This document shows, in pieces, positions 14,101-27,600 of a DNA stretch of 64,000 bases. Source of the DNA: Aphrophora alni (Eukaryota > Arthropoda > Insecta > Hemiptera > Aphrophoridae); NCBI GenBank assembly GCA_963513935.1, contig OY740768.1, forward strand, positions 66,576,231 through 66,640,230, in the 5' to 3' direction. Both the position numbers and the translations under genes were made by a program. The stretch's first letter is position 1, and each line of letters begins with the position of its first letter. The notes beneath the pieces are model-generated. The model ran no database searches. It had not been told where the DNA came from and was given only the letters and a program-made list of their open reading frames with translations.

Positions 14101-15620
14101 CGTGAAACATGAAGATTAGTCAAAAAACAAAGGTCAAAATTTTTAACGATTACTAAATTACCCAATACTGGGTAAGTATTAATAAACTTTACTCCTAATA
14201 AGAGTATGAATAATTTATAGTTTTCCAATTCATTTAACTCATAAGTTTTAAAAAAAATAAAAGCTATTTTGGAATGTTTGTTACAGTAGTATCCATCTAA
14301 AGGATTTAGATTTATTTAGTAAATACAAATTGTATGTTTATCCTACATATACCAAATTAATAAAGTATTAACAAAATATTATCTTCTACAAACAGTCCTT
14401 ATTTCTTGTTACAGAATGGAGCAACTTGTGTCGATGGTGTAAATGATTATACATGCAAATGTTCAGGTGATTTTGCTGGAAAATTCTGTGAGATAGCTCC
14501 TATGGTAGCCATGTTGTATCCACAAACATCACCTTGCCAACATCATGATTGTAAAAATGGGATTTGTTTTCAACCTATGGGTTCAAATGATTATATATGT
14601 AAATGCGCTCCAGGCTATTCAGGTAAGTTTTCTTGGCAATATTTTCAATTATGAGGACATTTGAACACATTTGTATTAGTAATGAATACTCTTGTAGACA
14701 CTTATAAAGTCTTTATTAATGCTGGTGTTTGGAATTATTTTAAATATTTAATATTTCTAAAACCATTAATTTGACAAGAAATATTCAAATTGGGGTCAAT
14801 TTGAACATTTAAAAGATAAAGTTTTTATTCTTAATATACTAGTAAAACATAATATAAAAATGTATACACTAAATTTAGCCTCGAAATTTTTAAAATTTTA
14901 TAATTATCATTATTTTTTTAAAACACAAAATGGCCAACAGACAGATAATGAAAAGTTTTGGACATATGTTTATAGGAACATTTTTCTTAATTTTGATGCC
15001 TTGACTCACATCCTGAAGTTAGGACTCATATTTTTGAAACACTCAGTATATGTTTATTTTGTAAGTGTTAAATAAAAATGGAGCTCTTCAGTCAATTCAC
15101 ATCCACTAATAAAGTAAGAGCAGAATTTTTATTAATTTATGATTAATCTGGAAGTCTTGAGAGGTAGCATAAAACCCAAATTAGTACTCAGATAAAAATG
15201 GAATGGCCCCTCTCTCCACCAATTATTATATGTAACCTATTTTCACAAATAAACATATTTTATCTAATCCATTTAAAATCCGTTGACCTAATTCTTAACA
15301 TAAATTGGATGTCTCCTGAATTGTTGGGTGAAATTAAACTATTTTTAAATTGATTCGTAAAAAATAAAAATTGATGACTAATAAGTAAGCCCGTGACCTT
15401 TAGAAATAGGTTAGTAATGCCATTTTTTAATTTAAAGAAGATAGATCAAAGTTTTATCTTTGAGATCTAAAATTTTGTTTCATTAGAATGTGTAATGTTA
15501 GGAATCGATGATTCCTGTTTTCAGGTTCACCCGAAAAATGAATAAATGAGCTAAGCAAATAATGGTTCAATACTAAAAGTCTTTGTATTAAAACTCTAAG
15601 ATCATAATGTTATCAATATT

Positions 15621-15673
<53 letters not shown>

Positions 15674-18600
15674 AAGACCTTTTGAGTGCCTGGCGATTCC
15701 TGACCTTGGAGCGGTTATACGATCAGACATAAAGGCCACCTTTTGGGTGCCTGAGTATAAATGTTATACCGTGTAGACAATTACCACCTTTCCAGTGCCT
15801 GTCATATATTTTAAATGCTTTGCGTCATTTTGGGGGCTTGATATAAAGATACCACTATTGCGACCTTTCCAGTGCCTGGCTTATACTTTAAACGCATTCA
15901 CGGTATTTTGGGTGCTTGATATAAAGATACCACTATTGCGACCTTACAAATGCCTGGTTTATACCTTAGACATATTCAAGACTTTTTGAGAGATCGATGT
16001 TGGCGCGTTTTTGTTTTTTTTTTGAGGTGTTTGTTATTTTGACTGACCTCCCCCCCCCCCCCGTCACTTCCGCTCCAACCACATCTGTCTTTCGCGTGTA
16101 AACTCCGGGCTGCACTATACATTTTTCATGTATTTCACACTAACAATTAACAATACCGCATCATATTGAACAGAATGGCTATAAAAAAATAAGGAAGTGA
16201 TATTCTTATTGTAGAGGTGTTTAGTTTACATATTGATCTACACTCTTCTAATGACCTATTATTATGAACTAGATCTCGTCGTAGTCTAAAAATTCTCATC
16301 GTAATCGTAAAACATCATAATTATTGAGGGCGGCAATAGCCGCCAGATGTAAGTATGGCCGGCGAACCACCCCTATTATATACATTGAATTTTACGCGAG
16401 TTTTCTAGTTTATTACTGTTTTTAAATTCAAAAAGCCCCTTGAACTTATAAGATGTAAGAAAAACGTTTAAGTTTATCATTAAAAGAATAATATTTCACT
16501 TATAATTGCTAGTTATTAGTTATATTAAGTTACAGTTCTGATTTGACGGTTTACCGACAAATTTTTTTTTTCTTCATCCAAAAAATTCAGGCGACGCTTC
16601 CCGTATTAACGCTGGATGCGAGTATGTGTGCGCACGCATCTTCGATTCTCACCATATGGCTAACATATATATACCAATACATAATATTGTCTTCAATTTT
16701 GGGATTTCAGTCTTGGGACTGTGAGTCCCGAGGTTCCCCTAATTTCCCGTTACATATTAAGGGTGGGCCCTCCGGGATAGGTCTCCCACCGTAAATTGAC
16801 ATGCTGGTCAAATCAAAATGAAAGAAGGAAATCATAATCTGACCTCGAGCGACGCAGTCTAGGTCAGTAATTAAGTGGGATACCCTAGGTAGAAATAAAA
16901 GAGATGCATAACGTTATAATTTAATTTGGAATTACTATTATAATTTTTGGGGGAAAACAAATTAATTTTGTTGAATTAAAGTAAACGTATTTCGGATTCA
17001 GCGTTAATTCGGGTAAGTCGCCGAAGAAAGAAGGTATGCTAATAAAAAAAGTGTCGGTTGTAATTAGTCGCGGTATAATTTCTAAATAATGAAAAATAAA
17101 AATAATTTCATCAAAATTGTAAGCTCGGTTTCTTGGCCACTCAGGTATTGATGGTAATGAGAGAGCAGATGAATTAGCCAGGTCAGGTTCAGAATCCCCT
17201 TTCGTGGGCCCGGAACCGGTTTTCGGGATCTCCTATGGACATGCCAGAGCAGCGGTTGATACGTGGATACGGGAGGGGATGAATAGGGCCTGGACGAATT
17301 CAACCACTAGTAGACTTGCAAAAAGGTTATTTAGACCAAGCAAGAAACATGCTGAACAACTCATCTCTCTCAGAAGGGATAACATGAGGTGGGTGGTTGG
17401 GCTCTTAACGAGCCACTGTCACCTCAGAAAACATCTACACAGGATAGGGATTGCTGCAGACAATACTTGCAGGAAATGTGATTTGGCTGAAGAGTCCGCA
17501 GAACACATTCTTTTAGAGTGTGAGGCATTAGGACGAGCCAGGCTATACTCTTTAGGCCTGCCGGGGAAAGAGATGGAAACCATCCTAGATAACCCTATTG
17601 GTAGTATCTGTTCCTTCATAGGGATGACGGGTATCACTAGTTGGGTGTAGGAAGGAAATTGGGGCGGCAAAAGATCTTTAGGTCGACGCCGGTGAGGCAT
17701 CTGAAGGTGGCTTTCACATCCCAGAACGGAAAAAAAAGCTCGGTTTGGTTAAAAAGTCGTTTGGTTAAATATTACAAGTTTTTGTCGTAAGGTTATGCCG
17801 AAATACCTGTGAATACATATACAGTATAGACATACATAATTCACAAATATTATACATACATGGCTATAAATATAAAAAATAAATGCAAGCGATTTTAGTT
17901 GAATAATCAGAACGTAATCATTAATTTAAATTTGGCAGAAGTAAGATTAGAATTAGTTGATCGTATTTTCTTTGGCTTAGAGCCAAGAGATATTTATGTC
18001 TGTTAGCATCCTGCCATACATCTTATCTGCTGATAAGCGATTGATTGACAATCTAAAACACTATTCTTATCGAAGGTCAAATCTTTACAAAAATATATTG
18101 AAATACTAAACTGACTTTAAATAACTTTACTTTTATACAACTTCCAAAATAATAAATAGTTATTAAAATAAATAATAGTCCATCCGTTTCGTCGGGGCTA
18201 TCTGCGCGCGCATCACCCATTGTCGGTGTAATCACCACACAATGGACCCCACAATTCTACAAATTACTTTTTCTAGCATGTATATACTTCTACAAGAAAA
18301 CCAGTAGTTTACCTTACTTATCCCCACCCGAGAATTTACGTATTTTATCGACCATTTTTATTTTTTCTTCACAGGTACCTTTTTATAAGGGCGACAGGAA
18401 AAAATAATTAACATCGTGGTAGTTTTTGAAATTTTCGGTATTCTATTTAGACTTAACGTAAGTATCAAATTGTATAAAAGTATAAATATATGAAATTTTA
18501 TATAAGTATCATTAAAAAGAAAAAATATATATTGCACAAAAAGAAATAAGAATTTATTCGAAATTTACTTACAGTATTATACTATACTTACGAAAAGAAA

Positions 18601-21600
18601 TATTATTTTTGTGAAAAAAAAAAAAAAAAAAAAAAAAAGAAAAGTAAACTAGACTACAGAAATTTTTAGCATGGCTTTTGATTTTAGTGAGGAAGATTTT
18701 GAATGTAATTATTAACAAAGATGCATATTTAGGTGTAGAACATATACAGCGCTTCAGCGATTTAATAAAAGAATGTTTTAATATTGATTTCTTAGGAATG
18801 GAAGAATAACAAATTTATGATATGATTACTCCCGCTTCTCCTGATAGATCTAGAATTCAAATTTTATTTCGGCCTTTAACAGATCATGACATGCTTAGAG
18901 GTCACTTTGTGTGCAGTTTTTTTGACACTGAAACTATTTATATTTATGACTCATTCAATGAAAAGAAAGATCATAGTCACTTATAGATTAGTTTTGCTAA
19001 AATTATACCCATTTTATTTTCAATCTGGAAAGACTATAAAGTGGCCTGAAGTTCAACTTCAGAGTGAGTGTGATTGTGGTATATTCGCAATTGCTTTTGC
19101 GACATCTCGTGTACATTGTATTAGACCAGATTATGTGCGATATAACTGTGATAATAATTATATGCGACAATTTCTCTTACGTATATTTAGAGACCGTTCT
19201 ATAAAAAACTTTCCTTTTCATTTTATTCAAATTCCTTCTTGGCATCTTCAATATTCAATGATCAATTGTGATTATGATATCATAAAAAATGGAGGACGTC
19301 TAAATGATTATCATATTGAAAGATTTCATAACCTACTTTTACGGTTTACTATTTACAAGCCTCAACATACCGGAAGACTTCAAGTTCTTTCAAAAATCAA
19401 ACCAATGGCTGAGGGTGAAAAAAATATTCAAATTTTGTTTTCTAATTCTGAACATTGGTTATGTAGCTATTACGATGGTAAGTTATTATATATTTATGAT
19501 TCTTCAAAATCTGATACATTAGATGCAGATTTTAAAATTTTTTTGAAAAAGCTTTATCCATTTTATTTTAGCAAAAATGAAAAAGATTATATTTCCTTCT
19601 GTAGCCCATCAACTTAATGGCGTTGATTGTGGCGTTTTCGCGATAGCATTTTTGCCACTTCATTAGTATTTGGCCATGATCCGCAAAATATTACTTATAC
19701 ATATTCCTTAATGCGTACGGTAATCATATATTTAAACTTTTAAGTGGAAATATCTTAACTTTGTAACTTTCTAAATACTGTTTGCTTATTACCTACCAAT
19801 CAAATGTGCGATACCTTAAAGATGCTATGTTAAAAAAAATTAATGCCGAGGAAATTGAGCTTGTTGCCGAAGATACAACTCGAGCGAAGAATATGCACAA
19901 AAAAAATAATAAAGTCTTTAATGAATGATGAAGCGGGTAGTTCACGAACTGCAGGATTAGCTAGAGTAATTAAAATAAAAGCTGGATCAAAAATTATGAT
20001 AAGACGAAATATTGATGTTTCTATCGGCTTGGCTAATGGTACAATAGGTACTATTATTTCTGTAACAAGAGATAATAATAATGTTGTCGACATTTTTAAA
20101 ATTGAACTTACCAATAAAAGACAATATTCTATAGAACGTATAGAATCTAAATTTCAATTAATGAGGAATGCTTTTATAATAAGAAAACAATTTCCAATTT
20201 GCAATAGTTATGTAATAACTATTCATAAAAATCAAGGTCTAAACTTAGAAAATGCAGTAGTTGAAGCTGGAAAAAACTTTAACTTGTAAATAAAATATAA
20301 AATAATAATGCTCATGTTATCTTCTTTAAAAATATTTTAAGTTTTAATTTGAATTTTCGATTTTTAACTGCTCACTTACGTTTTAAAAAAATCTAAATAC
20401 TATTTTATGGTTGTTGAAGGTATTATGCAAGTTATATTCAAGTCTTTGTATAATACAACTTCGAAATGATTATTAATATAATATATGCTCAATAAATTTT
20501 ATATTATTGGTTTATTAATAAAAATTGCTTTTCCAAGATGGTAGTATTTAGGAATTTATTAATAAATCAAATGTGGGGTGATATGTCGCCCACTGGAATA
20601 GTGTTCAGAGACAACCCCCACCCCAGTATGATTTCTCATGCTTTCGCTGCCTTATTTATAAAGGGAATAAAACGCAAGTCATACTTACGAAAGTTTTACT
20701 TTTTTGAAAGGTTTTTTGTTGAGTACTATCTAAATTTATTCTAAATTCTGGACAAGCAGGGGGAATATCACCAGATTAATTATCATGGTTGATGAAATGA
20801 ATGTTAAGCTTACATATGTCTTGAGTTGCCTAAATCATTTATTTATTGAACTACTGGACGGTGAAGTGGAATTTTCTCTCCATATAATACTTAGGAAACA
20901 ACAGTTTATATAAAACAATACAATTTATCCAGGGTGTTCTTCCCGACCGATTTGTTGAATTAATTCCGTTAAGAAAGGTAAATTAAATGGATAACACTTG
21001 TTTTTTTTTCTTGGGGGATCCTCGGCATCTAAGGGTTCTTGTCTCTGAAAAACAACATAACTTATCAAAGGCGTACTTACACCTCTATTCATTTCTAGAA
21101 ATAAAAATGTCTGACTTTTACGTGGCATAGTATGACTTTGTAATTTGAGTGACCCTCAAAAATAAGGTAAACAATAAATAAACGTTTGTCTTTCATATTC
21201 CAGACCTAATAATAGTATTTTTTTAATCAATTAAAAACATTATTAAATATTTAAAATATAGTTGTAAAGTTCCTGAATACAAATGTAGAGAAATTTGCGA
21301 CCGGGCAAATATTAATATTGTGTCCAACTGTAAAATAAACAGTGAATTGGCGCAGGTAGAAAAAACACACCATGTGACAACGTTGCATTACTCCCTCCTT
21401 ACTAAGCATAAGTGAGTCATAACTAGATATCCACATCCTATTTCTACTATTTTTTTTTAAATTTGCTACTACCTAATATTGTTTGTTCGAATTTCTATAA
21501 CTAACTATAAATGTTTATCTAGACAATCTCAAAACCAACCCCTCAGTTCTCCAACCATCAAATGTCAACCGATTCTTACTTCATAGAGCACAAGTTTATT

Positions 21601-24600
21601 TGTTGTTAAAATTATATAATATTTGTGATGCAATTTTCCCTTTTCTGTTCAAATATATATTCTTTTACTGCTACAGTACAAATATAAATACCATATTGTT
21701 CGTCATTAACAAATAAAAGTTTCACTCTCTTGTAATTGTTTTATAAAGTTAACAAGTTTTCAATATATACGACTTTAACATTTTAAAATGAAATCATTTT
21801 CAATTCTCGTATAAAACCTTACATGAAAAATGCGTTTATTAAATCTGAACTCAATATCATATATATTTCTAAAGTTATAATGTTATTTTATTTTTAAAAA
21901 ATGGCGGATATTCGAAAACTAAGCACGATAGGATTATCCTACATGTTATATAGCATTTAATGTATATATTGTCGTACTTAATCTGTTCTATTGAACTGTA
22001 CTATTGAAGTTTTGATTGTTCTGAAGTTTGATTGAGTAATTTCAACTTATTTGTCACAAACATTTCTTTTGGATGAGTTCGATACAGTTGTCAAAGAATT
22101 CTGATGATATTTAACCGTTTTTTAAATTCAATGTTTAATATAAATTACTAAATCCATAATAAATCGAGAAATCGGAAAAGCTTTGAACCGATTTTTGGGG
22201 TTTCAAAACTCTTGAAATTGAGTAGCTCGCGTAATTTTTGTTCAGTTTTCTTCAAATTGTTTAACATATCTTAAAACGAAGTTAGATAAAATATATTTCG
22301 TTTTTCACTGTTGGTCTCTTTAACTTCGATAAATAAAGAAATTTGTCAAAAAAAAAAATCAACTATTTTAAGGCAAAATGTTTTTACGTGTTTCACAAAT
22401 TGCTGAACAGTATTTTTTGTAAAGATAAAATGTGTAAATATTTGATTAAACAATTCCTTGTAGACATCTTAGTTTAGTTCAGTTGAAGCTCGATGTGTTT
22501 TTTTCAGTAACACTCCTAACAAGTTCAGTGTGTTCCAATGAAGGAAGAACTACTTCCTGACACAATTCTTCAAATGTTGATGAGTAACCTTATAGGCTTA
22601 CATGTGAACAAACCAACTGTGTGAACGGAAATATAGTTTATTCTCTGATGAGATGATAATTGTGAATAACATGCGTCCGTGATTCTGTTTTGGATGTGGG
22701 CTGGGGGGGGTGTTTTTCTGTTCTTGTAAAACTGCAACCTCTATTATTTTCACGGTGTCTCATTATTGTATTTTCAACATTGTTCTATTTAACACGAATC
22801 TTAAAAACAACAAACGTACTTTCTTTGTAGAATCTTAATTAATTTAGTATTATAAATAGCCTTTCCTAAATAAATTAAAATCTTTAGGCTTATTAAAAAA
22901 AAAAAAATAACGAGATTTAGATTCGAACCAACTACCTAAGATTTAGAAAAACAAAGATTAATATAGTTCCTCTAAATAATAAAAATAAAGTCGTCTTTAG
23001 ACTTCACTCTGGCTGTCTATTTTTCCGTTTTCAGGATAATATTGTGAACTAGGGAAATTACCAAATTTGTGCTTTAACTAATAACTACAGTACTGTAATT
23101 CATTTATTGCTAAAATTAAATATAATTATAAGAAACCACAATTAAAGATCCTTTACGAAAGTGCTATCCTTCTGCGTCAAAGAAGCATATAACTTTGACC
23201 ATACATAGGTTATTGAAATAAGTTATTGGAATTTTTGAGTTCTCCAATATTCTGCTCGAGTTGTTGAATAGCTATAGTACGATTTATTGTTTAAAAACTT
23301 TGAAATATTTTCCAGGACTTCTTCAACTTTAACGTCATGTAATTTGTTGTGCCTCCCACCTCTGACTCATCCAATTTAAATTTAGTACTTTAAAAAAAAA
23401 TCCTTACCTATATAACACTCTTAAAGTGTGCTTCAATATATACATACACACAAACTTTCTTATTTAACAAGAAACAGTTCTTAGACAAAGTTGGTTATTT
23501 TTTTGATCCATTCACTTGTTTATAATTAATATGTAACAGTAGTAATACTAATTATCTTAATTAAAAAATGGCATCGTTATTACTAAGAAAATCAAGATTC
23601 CTAAAATGTAAAAGGCATACGCTATTTTTAATTGTTGGCAATATGAATTGGGATAGTGTTCGCTTTCTTTAAGTCTAAAGGAATTTTAAAAACAATGATT
23701 TTCCCGAAAAGATAAAACGTCAGGCTCATTTAAAATATATAAATGTCTCTTAGTGTCATAAAACTAAGAGAGGCTAGGTTAGTCTTAACGCCCTGGCTAC
23801 CTGAACCTCAACATAGCAGTTAAGACAAAATAATTCCTGATAATGAGAGAGCTGTAATGGTCAGTCACAATATTTTTAGAAAACATAAATTAAAGACTAC
23901 CGTAGAAACCTTTCTATCAAACTTTCCTAAAATAAATTTTAGTTTTATTTATGTTACAAATTCACACACATATAAAAGAAAACAAAGATATACATTTTCG
24001 GTTTAAAAGACAAATTTTTACGTCAGTCGTGAATTCTTTCCTAGCTATTTATAATTTTTAACAGTTTTAGAAGTCAGTTTCTTTCGATTGAGTACATCAA
24101 TAACAGTTATTACAATCCACCTCAATGTAAAAACGGTAAACGGTAATTTTTTGGCAATCTATAATCACAAATCCCTAATATTTTTAGTAAAAGGATATAG
24201 GTTTTAAATTCGATCCTGACCATTCTGTTCCGGTTAAACCAAAGTTCTGTGGAAAGAAGTATTTATTCCATAACAATAATAATTATAACCTTAAACGGTC
24301 CTAATGTGCGATAACTTTTAGTTGAAACTTAAGCGTTTTAAATATTGTGCTGAAATTTGATACTGTCTCAATAATATGTGTTTAAAATAATAATGAAATA
24401 TAAATGTCCAAAATTTAAAAGATTAGGATTAAAATTGGATTTAATTTTTATTATTGAAATATTTTCATACTGATTGTATTGAATTTTTTGTATAAATGTA
24501 ATTGCACTGCATTAAAGACAACAGATACTAGGCATTGGAGACATTAGTCTAAAACCGTTAACAAAACGTTTAGTTTCTTTTATATATCAACACACTGTAG

Positions 24601-27600
24601 CCCCTTTGTTTTATTAGGGGCAGAGGCTACCTGAACGACTACTAGACTGCTAATTTTGCAGCTTGGTCAATTTTTATGTCTACAATCAATGAAACATGAA
24701 GTAATACAACAAAATATAATGTTAGGTAAACTCTAAACATATACTCAATAATAAACATAAACTCTTGATGTTAGATCAATTTGGACGATGATCATAGATC
24801 ATATCTGATTGACGTTTATGCAACCGGCCACTACATACCGGCCACCAAGTCAATGCTAAATATTACAAGGAAAGAAGATTTGTAGCATTATTTCGTAAAA
24901 ACTCGGTATCTAGCCCTCATAATTAGTTATAGATTTGGTTGTTAATACATTTTCCTAAGTAGGCCTTTGTCGTTTAAAATAGCAATTTCAATATATTTAT
25001 TAATTAATTTTATATTATATAAATGTTATACTAATCAATGTAATATAATATATTTTTAATATCTCCAAAAAGTTTACATTTCTACTGTGTTTTTAGAATA
25101 TACACATTTTGTCTGAATAGAGATAAATTTATACGAAGAAAAACTACAATCTCAATCTCTCTTTTTTTAAAAGTAGAAATGTCTTTCAATTTTTTATTAA
25201 TAGATTACCATAGGGCAAAAAAAGGATGTGATGTAATATTTATAGAGTGGGTTGGTTTTTATTTATTTATATTTTTAACTTAAATGAAGTCAATGAATAC
25301 GTATTCAAAGGTGACGATAGTCTTGCTTCCTTTCCACTAGATGCAAGTAATAAATCAGAAATAAAGTAAGTACTATACAGTATATAGAGTTAAACCGTTA
25401 ACTTTTTGCGAGATGACAACGTCAGACACAATTGTCACACATTAACAATAAGCCAGATAAACCATCAAGTTTTACTAGATGTAAGGGATAAATCAAAAAT
25501 AAAGTAAACACTATAGAGTATGTAAAGTTACGCCGATAACTTTTGTAAGATTAAAAAGTCAGACCCATATGTTACACATTAACATTAAGCCAGATAAACC
25601 ATAGGGACAAACTTTAAAGTATTGCGGCATAAGTCTCAAAGATTCCTGTTTTTCTCACTGTCAATTATACGTAGCTTGATCTCGAGTAGGAAATCCGAAA
25701 AATTTGTATAACATACCCCCAGATAACAAAAGGAAAAATGTTGTTTATAAACAAGAATTTTAAATAGTTAGAATGTTTTCAATAAAAAGCTTTTACTTCT
25801 TATATTTTGAGGTTTCCAATAGTAATTCAATAAAAACCTTCTCCTTAAAATAATTCATGTGTGTGCCAATTTTCATGTTAATCGGTCAAACGGTGTCTTA
25901 GTATTAATGTTAGACTGGGTAAGTAACATGATGATGTTTATAATAATTAGATAAAAACCTTCTCCATGAAATAATACATGTGTGTGCTAATTTTCATGTT
26001 AATCGGTCAAACAGTGTCTCAGTATTAATGTTAGACTGGGTAAGTAACATTATGATGTTTATAATAATTAGATAAAAACCTTCTCCATGAAATAATACAT
26101 GTGTGTGCCAATTTTCATGTTAATCGGTCATACGGTGTCTTAGTAATAATGTTAGACTGGGTAAGTAACAAGCTGATGTTTATAATAATTAGATAAAAAC
26201 CTTCTCCATGAAATAATACATGTGTGTGCCAATTTTCATGTTAATCGGTCAAACAGTGTCTTAGTATTAATGTTAGACTGGGTAAGTAACATGATGATGT
26301 TTATAATAATTAGATAAAAACCTTCTCCATGAAATAATACATGTGTGTGCCAATTTTCATGTTAATCGGTCAAACAGTGTCTTAGTATTAATGTTAGACT
26401 GGGTAAGTAACATGATGATGTTTATAATAATTAGATAAAAACCTTCTCCATGAAATAATACATGTGTGTGCCAATTTTCATGTTAATCGGTCAAACAGTG
26501 TCTTAGTATTAATGTTAGACTGGGTAAGTAACATGATAGCGTTTATAATAATTAGATAAAAACATTCTACATTAATGAGTTAAATGAGTTTGAAAATTTT
26601 CTTCGTAATCTGTCAAACGGTGTCATAGTATTATTGTTGGGCTGGGGTAAGTAACATTATGGTTTTATAATAATTAGGGAAAATGAAAAAAAAAAACATA
26701 TTGGCCGATTTTTATGGTGATCGGTCAAACGGTGTCTTAATATTAATGTTGCGCTGGGTAAGTTGCGTAATAGCGTTTATTAGTTCGATAAATGATCTAA
26801 ATCAATAAATATGGTATTAAATAATCTAGATTGTTTTTTATCTATAGAAAAAAAGTCTAGTTAAAATATTATCGTGTGTTTCCACCCACAAGTCTATAGA
26901 AAAAGTCGTCATACAAAATTTGATGTTAATTGTTTATTTTCCATCGATTTAAACTAAAATAAACCAAATTTTTAATGCCAATTGCAGAGAGAAATTTAGG
27001 GAGATAACAAAAATGAGAGTATAGAAGAAGGGAAAATGTTTGGGACAAGACAATGTTGGCAGCATTTGTTGCAAAAATCCGTGTTATGTTAACTTATGTT
27101 AAGGGGACAGTAAGTTATATATACTCTTGATGAGAATACACTGTCCTCCTAATATTCAGAGGACAGTAACTGTGCTCTGAACATGAGTATATATGCGAAA
27201 AATGTCCTCTGATCAAGAGCGAGAATGTCTTAAACACTAAATGTCTCAAACAAATAGTGAGGCAAAATATCATGATTTTGAAAAAAACACAAAATACGCG
27301 ACTACAGCCAAACGGTTGAGATCGGACATGGGTCCATATGAACTTTTTTATTCCATTTAGTGAGTAGAACATACTGGCGAAGTTAATGGTGTCAGTAGAA
27401 ACTCACCCTGTATATATATAGGGTCTATCATTGTTAGGTTAAACTTTGTGCCAAGTTCAAACTGAATCGGTCAAACTGTTCTCTAGGTATAAATCATTTT
27501 GGAAAAGAAACAAAATGGCGGATGTCTGGAAAACGAAGCTTTTCTGGCCCTAGGTACATATGAACAATTTTGATTTTTTTTAGGTGGACCCCTATCATCT

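Noticed and set aside
25832..26790. Regular repeats as a possible CRISPR array
   Set aside because: The whole 121-bp unit repeats, with no unique spacers, and the genome is eukaryotic.
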